From assembly GCF_003254395.2 (NCBI RefSeq), contig NC_037640.1, positions 13,222,289-13,286,288 on the forward strand: 64,000 nt of DNA, in the 5' to 3' direction. The notes under the pieces are model-generated. The model did no database searches, was not told the DNA's origin, and saw only the letters and a list, made by a program, of their open reading frames with translations. Source of the DNA: Apis mellifera. Taxonomy: Eukaryota; Arthropoda; Insecta; Hymenoptera; Apidae. The position numbers and the translations under genes were made by a program. Of this stretch, positions 19,277 to 32,508 are shown one piece after another; the first letter of the stretch is position 1, and every line of letters begins with the position of its first letter.

Positions 19277-20734
19277 CTGAAAATAAAGAGAAAAGAAAAA
19301 TATTAAAAAATATTCATCCTTACTAAAAATCTTAATAATTTCTCACTCATTTTCTAGTAAACAGATCGTAATCAAATTAATAATTAAGAATAATCTTTTT
19401 TTATTTAGGAAGAGGAAAGGAAGCGATTGTTCTCCCGAATCTGGATAAACCCTGAAACAAGATTCGAAGCGAGGGGGCGGGAGAAGGGTAGAGGGTTGGT
19501 TGGCTGGCTGGTTGGCCTGTCAATACGAAGAGCTACGTGACCCAGCTACCAAATGACACATCCGGCCGGAGGGACGAAGTTTCTCGTCTCTTTTAAGAAT
19601 CCCTCCCTTCGTTCTCCTCGTATTCTTTTGCAACGAAAAACTCGATATTTCGCTTCGATATTTTTTCATCGGTCAAATTTTACGAAATTTATCAAACAAG
19701 AGATTACGATCTCGAAGAATTCGATCCAAACGAGAAACGGAAGGGGGAGGAGGGGGGAAATCATCATCAAAGAGACTCGACAACTCGAGATTTGCGTTCG
19801 AGAGTATCTTTCGTTGAACAAAACGAAAGAGAGCGAGGGTTCGATCTCGATTGCGCGTCGACAAAGGAGGGGGGCGGGGGGGAGAAAGAGAAGGAGAGGT
19901 GGATATCCGGCGAGCGACAAAGAGAGGGCGCGGTTCTCGATTCGCGATCACGGAACGGTAAATCGAGCGAGAAGCGTAATTAATCGCGGTGAATTTGTCG
20001 TGATTAACGAGGCTCGCGCTTTGTCCCCGCGAGTATAAACGCCGCTAATGCGCGGCAAATGAACTTCGCCTATTAGCCTATTATCCCGCCTATTCCCTAT
20101 ATAATCTCAACGCATAAATTATGGAAGCTTTACGAATATTATGTAAAATATATATATATATATTTTTATATATAAAACGGTAAAAAAAAAAATTTCGAAT
20201 ATTTCGCCTCGCACGAACTCTCGAGAGTACGAGAGTAGTTTTCACCCGTGAATTTAATTATATTATTAATTACTTTTAATTGCATGATTAATTACACGAT
20301 AAAACGATTTCGTGTAAAATTTTTGTATCTTGATATTTTTTACGTAGAAAGAAAATTTGTTGAATGGTTTTCACGATACGATATTTAAAAAAAAAAAACA
20401 AACGCAAATAAATATTGTTCAGTTCGAATTGAAAACGTTGAATATTCATTTTATATGCAAGTATCGTGGTAAAATTATTTTGTTATTTTATCGAGAGCGA
20501 ATCTTATAATATTTTTCGTTAACGTGTTATTCTCATTTTTCATCTTCTTATACTACATCTCTATTCTTCTTCTCTCTATATTTAATTTCTTAAATGGAAA
20601 TAATTTCGTTATTTAATTTAACAAAAATCAAACTCATCTTCCCTCCAATTAATTTTATTATTCAGTGCTTGCAAAACTCGAAAACTTTGAAAATAATATT
20701 CCCATTGCTGTTAAACTTGAACTCTACCCATTCG

Positions 20735-22065
20735 ACAAAAAAAAAAAAATCGATCACAATATCGTCTCCGTTCGAATCAAAAATATGGCCGAGAGTTGCC
20801 TCTAAGACAGTTATCGCACAGTCGAGATTTAAAATTTAAAAAAAAAGAAGGAAGCAACAATTACGATAAAAATTCATTAATATTTGAAAATCGCGCGAGA
20901 ATAATTCGTATCCCTTTGTTTAACCTTGCACATCGATCGAAAACGTGGACCGATGAGGTCGTTAAAAAAAAATCAATCACAAATAAATATCGTCTCTAAT
21001 CGAAATGATGAGAGCCTAAGAGACCGTACCACGTGACAATCACTACAATTCGAGTGGAAAGGAATTTAAATTTAAAAAAAAAGAAAAATTAAACAACAAT
21101 AAAAATTCGTCAATACTTGAAAATAATTCGTATTCCTTTGTTTAATCTTGCGCATCGATCGAGGTTGTGCAAGGATCGAAAACATGAAAAAAAATCAATC
21201 ACAAATAAATATCGTCTCCATTCGAATCGAAATGATGAGAGTCGCCTCTAAGAGATCGCATTGTATTACTACAATTCGAGTGAAAAGGAAAAAAAAATTA
21301 AACGATAAAAATTCGTTAATACTTGAGAATCGCGCGAAAATAATTCGTATCCCTTTATTTAATCTTGCGCATCGATCGAGGCTGTGCAAGGATCGAAAAT
21401 GTGGAAAAAAATCAATCACAAATAAATATCGTCTCCATTCGAATCAAAATGATGAGAGTCGCCTCTAAGAGATCGCATTGTATTACTACAATTCGAGTGG
21501 AAAGGAAAAAAAAAAATTAAACAACGATAAAAATTCGTTAATACTTAAAAATCGCGCGAGAATAATTCATATCCCTTTATTTAACCTTGCGCATCGATCG
21601 AGGTTGCGCAAGAATCGAAAACATGAAAAAATCAATCACAAATAAATATCGTCTCCGTTCGAATCGAAACGATGAGAGTCGCCTCTAAGAGATCGCATGT
21701 GACAATCACTACAATTCGAATAGAAAAGAAAAAAAAAAATTAAACAACGATAAAAATTCAATACTCGAAAATCGCGCGAGAATAATTAAGATTAATCCGA
21801 AATTAATCGTCGAATTCGTATCCCTTTATTTAACCTTGCGCAAGAATCGAAAGCCGATGAAGTCGTTAAAAAAAATCAATCACAAATAAATATTGTCTCC
21901 AATCGAAACGATGAGAATCTAAGAAATCGTACCACGTGACAATCACTACGATTCGAATGGAAAGAGAAAAAAAGAAAAACGAAAGAATAATTCAAAGTTA
22001 AGATTAATCCGAAATTAATTTAAGCTCGCGCATCGATCGAGGATTGCCGCGCAAGGATCGAAAAC
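20735..22065. repeat. Tandem array, about 6 units of about 220 bp
   Basis: The unit has the order CAATCACAAATAAATATCGT, TCGAAATGATGAGAGTCGCC, TCTAAGAGATCGCA, ACTACAATTCGAGTGGAAAG, an A-run, AAACAACGATAAAAATTCGT, AATCGCGCGAGAATAATTCG, TATCCCTTTATTTAACCTTG and CGCATCGATCGAGG. The ATCGTCTCC landmark recurs near 20761, 20989, 21211, 21429, 21649 and 21892, a spacing of 218-243 bp. The central units are the most alike and the outer ones are diverged or truncated. Confidence 0.9.
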
Positions 22066-25000
22066 GTGGGCGTAAAAGGAAGGCCGATGGGGTAACGTCG
22101 TTAGTTTCCGGTTGGTCGTACGCACTTCCATCCCAGTCCCAAGCGGCAACCCCTCGCGATGCAGCGCGGGGGTCCCGCGCGCTGTCTAATGAGGCTCGAC
22201 ACCCGCCCTCCCCTCACCGGCCGCACCGCGCCATAAACTTCGACGTTCGAACTGTTGAACGTTGCACGTACACACGGCCAGCGGCCGAGTATGTCTCTCC
22301 TACCTTTTTCCCTTATCTCCTTCCCCCCCCACTCCTCCGCCCCGCCACTCGCTTCGCGTTTTACCCCCACCACCGCCGCCGCAGCCGCTGCCCTCCCGCC
22401 CCCCCCCACTCCTCCTCCTCGTTTCCCTAAAACGGAGTTGCGCAACTTCGGATATGCGATACATTACGCAACGGTAAATAGATTAACGGTGGAGAAGATT
22501 AGTTTTCTGGGTCATCAGTCTCGTTTAAATCGGGCATCGAGATAAAAATGATTACGATGAGAAAGATTTTACTTGCGGTACTTGACTTGATACGATATAT
22601 AATAACAGAGATAATCGAAAAACATCGTTGCGATTAATTTAACTCGGAAGGAGGATTAAAACAGCGGAAAGTAAAATATTCGAGTCTCGAGTGCGACTTT
22701 CTCATCAACCGAGGCGGTGATCGAGGCCTCGAGAAGCCGTTTAATTGCTCGCACGATCGTGGAATCGTGCAATATAACGTATTTCTTACTATATATATAT
22801 ATATATATATTGCTTCCAATTTGATTTATTTTACATTCCGTTTAATTCTATCAATTATGTATATAATAATCGAATTAAACAATTTGCGTGTAGAAAATAT
22901 TCGAATAAATAAACGAATAAACGAATCAATAATAATAATAGTGGAAAAAGGATGAAAGAGGTAAAGAAGGTTGGAATTTGAGGTGATTCCCATAACAGTA
23001 GCGCTACATCGGTATGGGGGTTTTCTGGTATGGTGTCAGGGGTTCGCGTCTGACAGTGATCGAGAACCGCGATGCTATCTTCGCGGCTCGATAACGACCA
23101 GCGGAAGTATCGCTTTAATCACTATATCCGAACCCCGTTCCCTTGCCACACCACTGGATACCAGATCGTTTCTCACGTAACCTCCTCCACCCCCTCTCTT
23201 TACCGCGTTTCTTAACATTTACCCATTTACCAGTAGCAATGTATATACATATAACAGATAAAAAGATAAAATTTCCAAAAATTAACTCTAAAAAGGAAGG
23301 ACGTGATCGTAAATTAAACGTAGTCCCGTTTAAAATAATCGTACGCGAATATTTTTCGATCCGATTCGGGGGGGGAGAAAGTTTTGTCGACGCGGAAACT
23401 AGGATACAAACGCGCGTTAATTTCATAGAGCGTGGAAGAAGCTTGGAGGGAGGGACAGGAAGAGAAGGAGGTGGAGGAGGCACCATAAGGTCTGGAAGGC
23501 CCCTTTTGCTATCGATCTGTCCCCACTCGCGGCGATTCTACGCTCCGCCGTGCCACACCATGCATCCCCATGGAACACTATATTGTTCCCACTCGGTCGC
23601 CCGCTCGCCCGTGAACGTGTTTCTCCTCTGTGTTTATGCGTTTTCGCACGAGTGTTCGTGCGCGCACGCATTCTACCCCACTTACGTATTCGTGGGCAAC
23701 ACACGTACGCGTGCATTTGTTTCCATGGGTAGAAAGCATGGACCTACTCTCACACCTGCCTTTAACGACACCGTTACGTCACGACAAGCAACGCAACACC
23801 ACCGCTGTAATCATCCACCGGATACGTATCCGGATATGTACACGCGGTGTATTACGTTTGGAAAATGTTTTCGATAGTAAAAAACGGGTATGAGATTACA
23901 TGAAAAAAAATACGAATTGTTTGCACGATCTTTGGCTTTCAGGATCGATTTTATTTGAGGATCCATCTGTCGTGCCTTGTACTCCTTCCCTTCCGACGTG
24001 GACATATGGTATTCTCTATTTTTCATAGCGTCGTACGTGCACACGAAAGAGAGGAGAAAGGGAAAAGATATTCGAAAGAGGAAGACGGATATATACGCGG
24101 ATATATACGGAGGATGGTAGGGAATATTGGTCAACGTTGAAAGACGAGGAGAAACGGAGGAGGAGAAGCTTCCCCGAGAAAGATTAATATCTCTATCGGA
24201 AAAGTTCAGGAGAGCAGGCCATTTATCTACCTACGCGCCCTGTTCCATTTCTTCCTCTTCTCCTATCCCTTCTCTTCCTCAAATCTTACAAAGACCGTTC
24301 TTCTTCTCGAGAGAGAGAGAGTTTATTTAACCGTCCAGATTGGAAGAAAAGGAGACGAGGAAAAACAAGGGGAAAGACGGAAACGGGTATTTTCATAAGA
24401 AAATTCGATTTGACACTTGCAGGACAGTTTGGAAGTAGCGGGGAGATTTCTAATAAATTCAACGAGTAATCCTGTTTCATTCGAAACGACAGCTTCCAAC
24501 GGAATATTTTATCGCGTCCGATTGGTAAGGAAGATTCCAACTGGAACGATTGCACAAACTAATTACTAAACTTATAAAAAATATTAAGTGTATTAAATTT
24601 CCGTTTATATTAAGTATGTTTATATCAAGTGTATTAAATTGTATATTATCTTTCTTGTATGGAAGATAAAATGAAAAAAAAAAAAAAAAAAAAAAAGAAA
24701 GGTGACGACATCATCGATCCTGAATAACTAGTCGGTAAGTAGTGGCCCAGCCACGGTTGAGCGTGAGTGGAACCGAGCAAATTACACTCTATCTTTATCT
24801 TGACCAGCGTTTGTATTCTCAACCATGTTCGATTATGCCACGACACACGCAACGTCTCGTACTATAATCCTAGAAACCTTGTTACCCTCCGTTCGAATAA
24901 TTCGTAAATGCAAAACACGAAACACCGGTTGCATAATCGTCATCAAATCAAATACCTTGATCTTGACTCGAAATAAACTCGAAAAGATTTATAAATATAG

Positions 25001-28000
25001 ATATAACGTTTTCTCTATTTAATCTTTTGGCGAAATCAATTTCTCGGCTGATTTATATATAGCCGCTGTCGCCGATGTAATTTATATACGGAATATAAAC
25101 GGTGAATTTAGTAAATATGTATACACAAATAATCGCGATAACTTTGCGAGATTGTTGTTGAGGGACCACGGGCCATTAATAAGCGTGGACGATACGAGGA
25201 CCACCAACGAAGGAATCTCTTCTTGTATTATGATTTAACGGCAAGGTCAAGCGAGGCAAACTCGTTGACCCCTTGTACTCGAAAAATTCCTTTTGCTAAT
25301 ATCGGCTTTGAATTTGATTCTCTATCCTACTTTCCACAACGTCATAGTCAAATATTCAATAACATAGCACATTAGTAAAAAAAAATACTAAGGGCAATAC
25401 GCCTGACAATTCACCTCTTTACGTATATCCTATTACACTTCTATTCCATTTACACCGAGCACAGTAAAGCGATGCACACACTTTTCTTACGAGAACATTT
25501 CTCAGGTGAGATAGCGCGGAAGTGCATGGTGTGTTACACGAAGCGTGTACATTTGTACGGATGTCTTTATCGCTTTATGAGCCCCATAAAGTGCCGTTGT
25601 CGGCCGAACAGACTTTGTATCTCCATTGTGCATTGCCAACCACCAACAGGGAACGGGAAGGAAAGAGAAGTTTTATCCATTGTTTATGCGCTTCATTATA
25701 TGTATACCATTGTCGTTGATTCCGACTCTTAAATGCGTGTAACGTGGAACGCAACAATCTGAAAAAGTGAAAGAAAGTGATTTATCAAAGGTATCGCGTG
25801 AAGGAGGAAAGATTTGATAACGAGAATCGACCAAAACTCGTGAATTCTCGAGAGATTATTAACGACTGATTCGACGTATAATCCGATCCACGGTTAACGC
25901 TTCCACGCGACAGTCGCGACATCTGTTACTAACCTTAAAATTTAAAAATGTTACTAAACTTAAAAATAAGACGATTTTTCGTCCATTTGACGAATTATTT
26001 TGAAAGGAAAATTATACTAGAAAAGTTCGTTTAAGAAAAATTTCTTAAATGAAATATCCTAGAGTGGAATCTGAACGTTGTCGAGTATGATTCAACGACA
26101 TTTTACCATCTCGACCGGTCTAACGATGTTATTGGCCATGTTCTCTCGCTATCGCCGCTATGGATCGTCGGCACGACAGTTTCCGTGCACTCTCCATTAT
26201 GCCGTTTAAGTATCACAATTTTTTACGGATACTGAGAGGATAGCCAACAATATGGCCCGAAACAATGATTACGAGCACAGGGTTAAGGATAGGAGAGATC
26301 GCAAGCCAGATAAATCATCACAACCTTTACATAGCGAATCCCATAAACTACCGTTACCGTATCATTTAGTATTTTATGATTACATACGTTCTCCGTATAT
26401 AAATTCTCCTCGAAACAATGAAACAATTTTACTATTTTCTCGAACTATAGTTGCAATAACTTTCGATATTTTTTTGAAATTCATATAAAATTATTAAATA
26501 CAAAATTTAAAAATTCGAAAAATTTCCCAATTATTGTGCATGCAAGTTACAAATTATATTTCTTCTGAAATTTGTATTATTTAAATGAAAATGACGTCTC
26601 GTTATTGAAGAAAGGGATAATTGATGAGAAGAAGATTTTGCTATGCCAACAGATCCTTGTCTCGGTTGATAAGATGACAGATCATAGAAACACACGAGAC
26701 GAAGTACTCGCTTGCGATGCCTTAGGAGAAACGAGGAGGCAACGCTATATTCATCACTTTCAATGTGCGCATGCGTTAAATACGCACGGCAAACACGCTA
26801 ACCAAACCTAACTAACAGTCGAGCGAACAAATTAACGTTGATGTGTTAAGCGTCCGCAGCTTGTATCGAATTGAAAAAGATTATATTCTCCAACGAAATC
26901 ATATTTGAATTATATTCCATATCTATAATCATATCGTTGAAATTGAGATAATTTTATCGATTCGTTCGACGATAAAAAAAAAAATCAATACATTTGAAAT
27001 CTCTCATTTCGAATTTAAAATTAAAAAAATTAAAAATAATTAAAAGGATCTTGATCGAATGAAAATTATTTTTCAATTATTTTCATCATTCGGGAAACGC
27101 AGTGTATTTGCATTGTTTACACGTTTCTTGTGCTTGAAATGAGAGCAGCAGGAACAAGGCCAAGTCAACGTCGTGTTTACGTTCGATGAACGTGCAAAAG
27201 CAAACGTGACCTGCAAATCAAACATGTTAGATTCGTTTAAATCGAAATTTTGGCCTAAACACTTTTTTTTTTAATTTTCGTTGTAAAAAGCAAAATTATT
27301 TTCTTCGCGTTGAAAAAAACTTGTATGATATATCGTACAATTTTGGAGAGATTGGAAAAAAAATTTAACGAGATATTTAAAAAAAAAAAAAAGAGAAAAC
27401 GCAAGAAAAATATTTCATAAAATATTACATTGTATTAAACCTTTGCAAGATGATTGCATATTGCAATCATCTTACGAAGGCGTCGTTGACATGAAAAAGA
27501 TTGTACGTCACACAGAGAATTCGCCAAATTTGGTAAGATCAATCGCTTTCGGAAGACGATGAACGCATGTTCACTCTCCAATTATGGAAATATTCAATAT
27601 ATATTCAGAATATAAAATACGAAGGAATAAAATAACGATTATTTATCAACTCTTTCTAATTAATCATTTTTATCTTTTATTTGTTTGTTATAGAATGAAG
27701 AAAGTTTATATCGTTATAAGTTATGTAAATAATTTACTTCCATATATGCAATTTGATAATTGCAACGTATCCGAAAATAAATACAATAATATTGAGTAAA
27801 TATAAATTTAATGACTCTTAATATAAAATGTATGTAATGATGAATAATAATAAATTATATAAATAACTTACTCGTTAAATAACGTATACATTATATTCGT
27901 AATTTATCATCAAAAATATATCCCTTTAATTCATACGCGATCATTAACATTAATCGATATTGCATGCCAATCGGAGCGTAACAATATTTTTACCGTACAT

Positions 28001-28690
28001 TTGCCATCGACTTTATATCGAAGCGATTTTTCGTTCGAAACCGTCGAACAAAAACACGAATTCAACGTATAAATATCGAAATCTAAATTACGAGCTATTT
28101 AATTTTAATAAAATTAGATTTAAATAATGAGTAAAAAAAAAAAATGCAAGTTGACAAATATTTACAAGTTTATGATAAACTTTGCACGAATATTGTATAT
28201 CATCGGAATATAAATTTATAATTATATGTTTATGTCAACAATTATTATATATTGATATATGTACGCATTTTTATTATTTCCGAAATACACTAAAACTAAG
28301 AATTTTGTCCAAGAGCTAATGAAATTTTTGAAAAAAATTACCTAGTTAAGTTTTATTCAAAACATTAAAGTTGTACAATTTATAAAATTTCTCACCTGAT
28401 GGGAGCAGCATTTATTGCTAGTTATATTATGCACTATAAACCTTGTGTTGCGAATCTTATATTGTCAACTATTACTGATATGTATTAATTTCTTTGTACA
28501 CACTTATACGCACACACGCACCTGTTACGATATGTCTAGTTTACAATTTGATAGAAATCTTTTTCCCCCGTTAAAAAGCATAATAATAATAATAATGGCA
28601 ATGCGAAGGACGGCTTGTGTTAAAATACGAAAGGAAAAAAAAAAAGGATAGCGATGGGACAGCGAGAGAAGCACGAAAAAGGCGAGCTGC
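22066..28690. other. No recognised gene; includes a GC-rich island
   Basis: A strongly GC-rich island spans about 22070-22450, with many CG dinucleotides and C-runs. This composition is compatible with a promoter or enhancer but there is no diagnostic motif. The remainder is ordinary AT-rich DNA with a (TA)n tract at 22789-22810, a poly-A run near 24673-24696 and a short perfect hairpin at 27447-27473. I found no supportable exon. If the exon at 19276 is spliced to a leader near 28.7 kb, this is its intron. Confidence 0.4.
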
Positions 28691-28718
28691 AGGCCGCGTG
28701 CCAAGCAGCCACCCTTAC

Positions 28719-28830
28719 AGCAGGCGCGCGAGCCTACTACTGAACTTGCTAGACTGATTGCCAGCCTCGCGAACCGGCACATTCGCTCGGAATCACTCGT
28801 CTCTCACGAACGTCGGATATAGCCCACGAT
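28719..28830 (-). promoter_or_regulatory. Candidate minus-strand promoter and leader exon
   Basis: A CpG-rich patch stands in AT-rich surroundings. On the minus strand it contains two TCAGT words (28757-28753 and 28743-28739), matching the core of the arthropod initiator. These are followed by a strong splice donor, GCT|GTAAGG, with the exon ending at 28719. This could be the non-coding first exon that splices to the acceptor at 19277. The link is inference from strand, order and splice-site quality. Confidence 0.25.
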
Positions 28831-31800
28831 CATCGTCGCCGAATTAATTTCGAAATAATCGATCGATTTCTTATTTCAACAGATCTTTAATTTAACAAAT
28901 CATTGTAAGTGTTATCATTACAATGAAACTATTAATGATAATTACAAATTTAATAATAAAAATATTTTTCCACAACGATTAGAAGATAATTAATACGATT
29001 TTCAAGCCACTACCGCATACCGTTGTGCCTTCAACGTATTCGATCAATCCTTAGCCATATATATATATACTATTCAAGCGGTAAAATTAATTCAGCTACG
29101 TATTATTAATTTTTTTTTACTAAAAAAAAACTCAGTCTCTATATGTAAATGTAAAATCGGTCTCTCTAAAAATGGATAAAAAAAATTATAAAAATATATA
29201 AAAATATTTTTGATTAAAAAATTTTATTAAAATAAAATATTGAAAATTTCAACAAACGATTCTTCAACAATTTCGAAAATAGTATAAATATATCGAAAGA
29301 AATATTTTCAGGTTTTCAGGGTAATTATGAATCAAAATTTTGTAATGATTTTTATCATACTTATCTCTTTTAATTCATATTTTACCAGAAATAAAAAAAA
29401 GTACAATTTCAACGGATCGAAAGTATATACGCGTGTGAGAAGAAAAAAAAAAAAAAATGAAAAAATGAAAAAAGAAGTAAAGGAAATAACAAAGGTACCA
29501 AATTTATCGTATGTGTGTGTGTGTAAATACATATACACGTATATAATAATATAAATAATGAATTTCATATATTTGGCATAAATCACTTTTAAATTTCTAT
29601 AATTCTACAGTCAGTGCTATCCAAACTGAGCTTTTTATACGGAACTTCATCTTCTCGTTCTATCTTCTACAAGGATACTAATTGATGCGCACTAACACGC
29701 ACGCAAATATACAAATATCTTTTGAGAAAGTATCGAGTATCATCATCAGTTTGTTTTTAAAAAATGAAGTTCGTAGAAAAAAATTAAAAATGATTATATT
29801 ACATCAAATCTCTATTGTCTCTCATTGTAAGAATGGTGTTGATAGGTTAAAAGAAAGAAATCACGTGAAAAAAGATTCACTTATGGACAACACTAACTTA
29901 TACGTATAATATCGCGTATACATTTACGAATTAATTGTGCTTACTTAAAAAATTACAATCATTATCGTCTACATACGAATCAATCCTAGTACGAAATCTT
30001 GTGATAAATTAATTTTTTTATGCTTACAACTTACAAATTATAAGAACAAATAATATAATAGTAATATTTAAATAATATTTTATAAACTTCTTACTTAATA
30101 TATATATATATATGTACATCCTTATAGTAAATAGTAATAATTGCATTAAAAAATATGGAAATTGTAGTGGGGTAACCATAAAAGTATTCTTCAAGCGACA
30201 AAGGGAGAAAGATAAGTGCAAAATTTACAATCCATAATTTCTATAAAAATAATTTGAAAAGCATCATGTTTTGAATCAATTTTCTTTCCGTTTACACTGT
30301 TCATCAGATATGATATTTTCTAAGATTCTTTTCTATTTTTTTCCATCATCATCTAATTATCATCACATTATACTTTTATTGCTCTTAATGTAATACCACG
30401 CACCAGTACTTTATAAAAATATTCATTCAAGCAACGGTTGAATTACTTTTGAGCAAGCATATGTAACAAGCTACGCAAATATTATTTATTATTATCCACT
30501 CTGTCGCCCTCTGTCACTTGTCACAAGGATATTTTGCGTTAATAATACAGTTCTCACCTCGTTTCTACAATTATATTCATCTAATTACTTATGCCTTTGA
30601 TAAGAACAAAGCAATTTCTACATTATAGTTTAATTCAATACTTGATCTACGTACAATAATAGATATCAAATATAAAATAAAACTACTTAAATGCATTTGG
30701 CATGTCTTGTTCACGTGTGAAGCTCACCTGTTCTAATCTGAATTATTGATCTATTGATATCAATCTCTTCGATATTTAAGAACAAATGCACGTCACATCC
30801 ATGGTTAAATAGACTTTGCACTTACATTAAAATAATTATTATTTAGAAACTTTGGACTCTTTAGCGGTTTAATCCCGCATCGATCATGTGTAATGTATAA
30901 ATATATCTAATTATCATTTTTCCATTCGGCCATTAAAATTGGATTTAAAAATGTTAGATTCGACGTGAACACACTGCTTGTTCAATTTGCTTCTACTGGC
31001 AGCTGTTGTACTATCTACAACTGAGCTTCGACTTTTTTTTTCTTTTATAATCATGTTCTAGGCTGTAACACTATGTTTTTTTTTTTTTTTATCTATTTAT
31101 ATCTCTCATCCGATTATCTTACCAATCTTTCTCTTCCATTTATTTTTCTTAACTAATCGTATATGATCTTTCTTTCAAGAATTGTAAAATATATTATAAG
31201 CTGAATCTTTCTGTTTTCCTTTTTTTCATTGTACAATTCATATGTAGAGTTAAATTTTCTTTACAAATTGTTATGATTTTTGTTCAAACAAAAATCATTT
31301 TCTCATTTATTATCTCACTTATTATTCAAATCATTTTCTATAAATTAAGAATGAAAAACAATTAAATCTTTGCTTTATATTAAATGTTTACTATTAAAAG
31401 TAATACATCACTATATACGTGATTTAGAAATTTCTGATGTATTTACTTTTAACTTTTTGTAGGAGATTCTAATACTTCTATTGCTGACTTTTTTTCATGA
31501 TTATATAAAAAGAATTTTCTGTATAATTTAATCACTATAAAACCTCATTTACACAACCATTTTTATATGAATCACATACATTATTTTTTTTTTTTTTTTT
31601 TGGTTCTTCATCGTGATAAAAATTAATATTTTTAAAGTTGTCATTTAATATTTTTATATTTCGCGTAAAATTTGTTCTTATATTAATTGCGTATGGTGAA
31701 ACTTATCTAATATTTCATTGTTGTTATTGGAATTATTAATTATTACCAATAAATAATTGCATCGCTCTTTTTTAAAATAATAAATTTTGAGATAATAATA

Positions 31801-31907
31801 TTTGGTAATAAAAAAATTAAGTTTTTAAAAATTATTATCGGTGTCTATTGTATTTAACATATTGTATTTAACAATACGCGAAATATTATTAATTCTAAAC
31901 AAAATTC
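28831..31907. other. AT-rich intergenic sequence, no gene recognised
   Basis: Very AT-rich sequence with poly-A and poly-T runs, a few TA repeats (29058-29069 and 30098-30111) and no frame of interest. It probably includes the spacer between Dclk and the unnamed minus-strand transcript downstream. Confidence 0.45.
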
Positions 31908-31913
31908 TTTATT
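31908..31913 (-). terminator. Candidate poly(A) signal for Dclk
   Basis: AATAAA on the minus strand, about 335 bases past the Dclk stop codon. Other AATAAA words lie further left, so the site actually used cannot be decided from sequence. Confidence 0.3.
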
Positions 31914-32247
31914 TTATATTGAAAAAACACTCGAACTGAATTGTCTTTACAACTCACAATTTAAATTGTAGAAATATTTTGATATCTATCTTTCTCTCTC
32001 TCTCTCTTTCTCTTTCTCTATATTAAATTATCTATTTGCACCGACAATTAACATCTTTATGAATACTGTTCAAACAAGTTTCACTATGCGATGGTTTTTT
32101 AAACAACGATAAACTTGGTTTTCATATTAATTGTTTATAAGATTGTTCATTATTGAAATTGTGAAACAATCTGCACTAAGGGACACAAATGTTTTTCAAT
32201 CATCAATAAAATTTTTGTTATTAAAGTCAATTTCAATTTCATATAAC

Positions 32248-32508
32248 TTAATTTTTCTCAACTTTATCATAAAATAAATCAATGCTTTTTGATTCTATCG
32301 ACGATAAAACTTCACTTCGGTTGTTTCTAATATCTGTTTTGTTATCAGAAGCATCATCAACTTCATCTTGAGAACTATCACCTCGAATTGGATTTTTGTA
32401 GAAGTCAAATTCAAAAATTGCCAATTTTATCGGCTCACGCTGATACCAGTGTTGCTCCGGCGGGTTGGTAGGTGTTGATGCTGTGGTCTGCTCGCCTAGA
32501 AAGCTCTG
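32248..32508 (-). CDS. Dclk: Dclk last coding exon: C-terminal tail
   Basis: An 86-residue tail begins QSFLGEQ after a pyrimidine-rich tract. The acceptor is a tandem CAGCAG (NAGNAG), so splicing at either AG would give or omit one Gln. It is followed by an acidic and polar stretch ending VEKN and a TAA stop. No domain is recognised; the tail lies outside the kinase fold. Confidence 0.85.
   Translation of the reverse strand, partial: QSFLGEQTTASTPTNPPEQHWYQREPIKLAIFEFDFYKNPIRGDSSQDEVDDASDNKTDIRNNRSEVLSSIESKSIDLFYDKVEKN

Noticed and set aside
22044..22445. Overlapping frames on both strands over a CG-rich patch
   Set aside because: Pro-, Ala- and Gly-rich products on both strands reflect composition. 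Kept only as a GC-rich island.
23143..23877. 244-codon plus-strand frame
   Set aside because: No domain, no splice support, and a mixture of low-complexity segments including a Gly run from purine repeats.
31273..31298. Hairpin ATGATTTTTGTT with a 2-base loop
   Set aside because: Low-complexity A/T arms are expected often in DNA this AT-rich.
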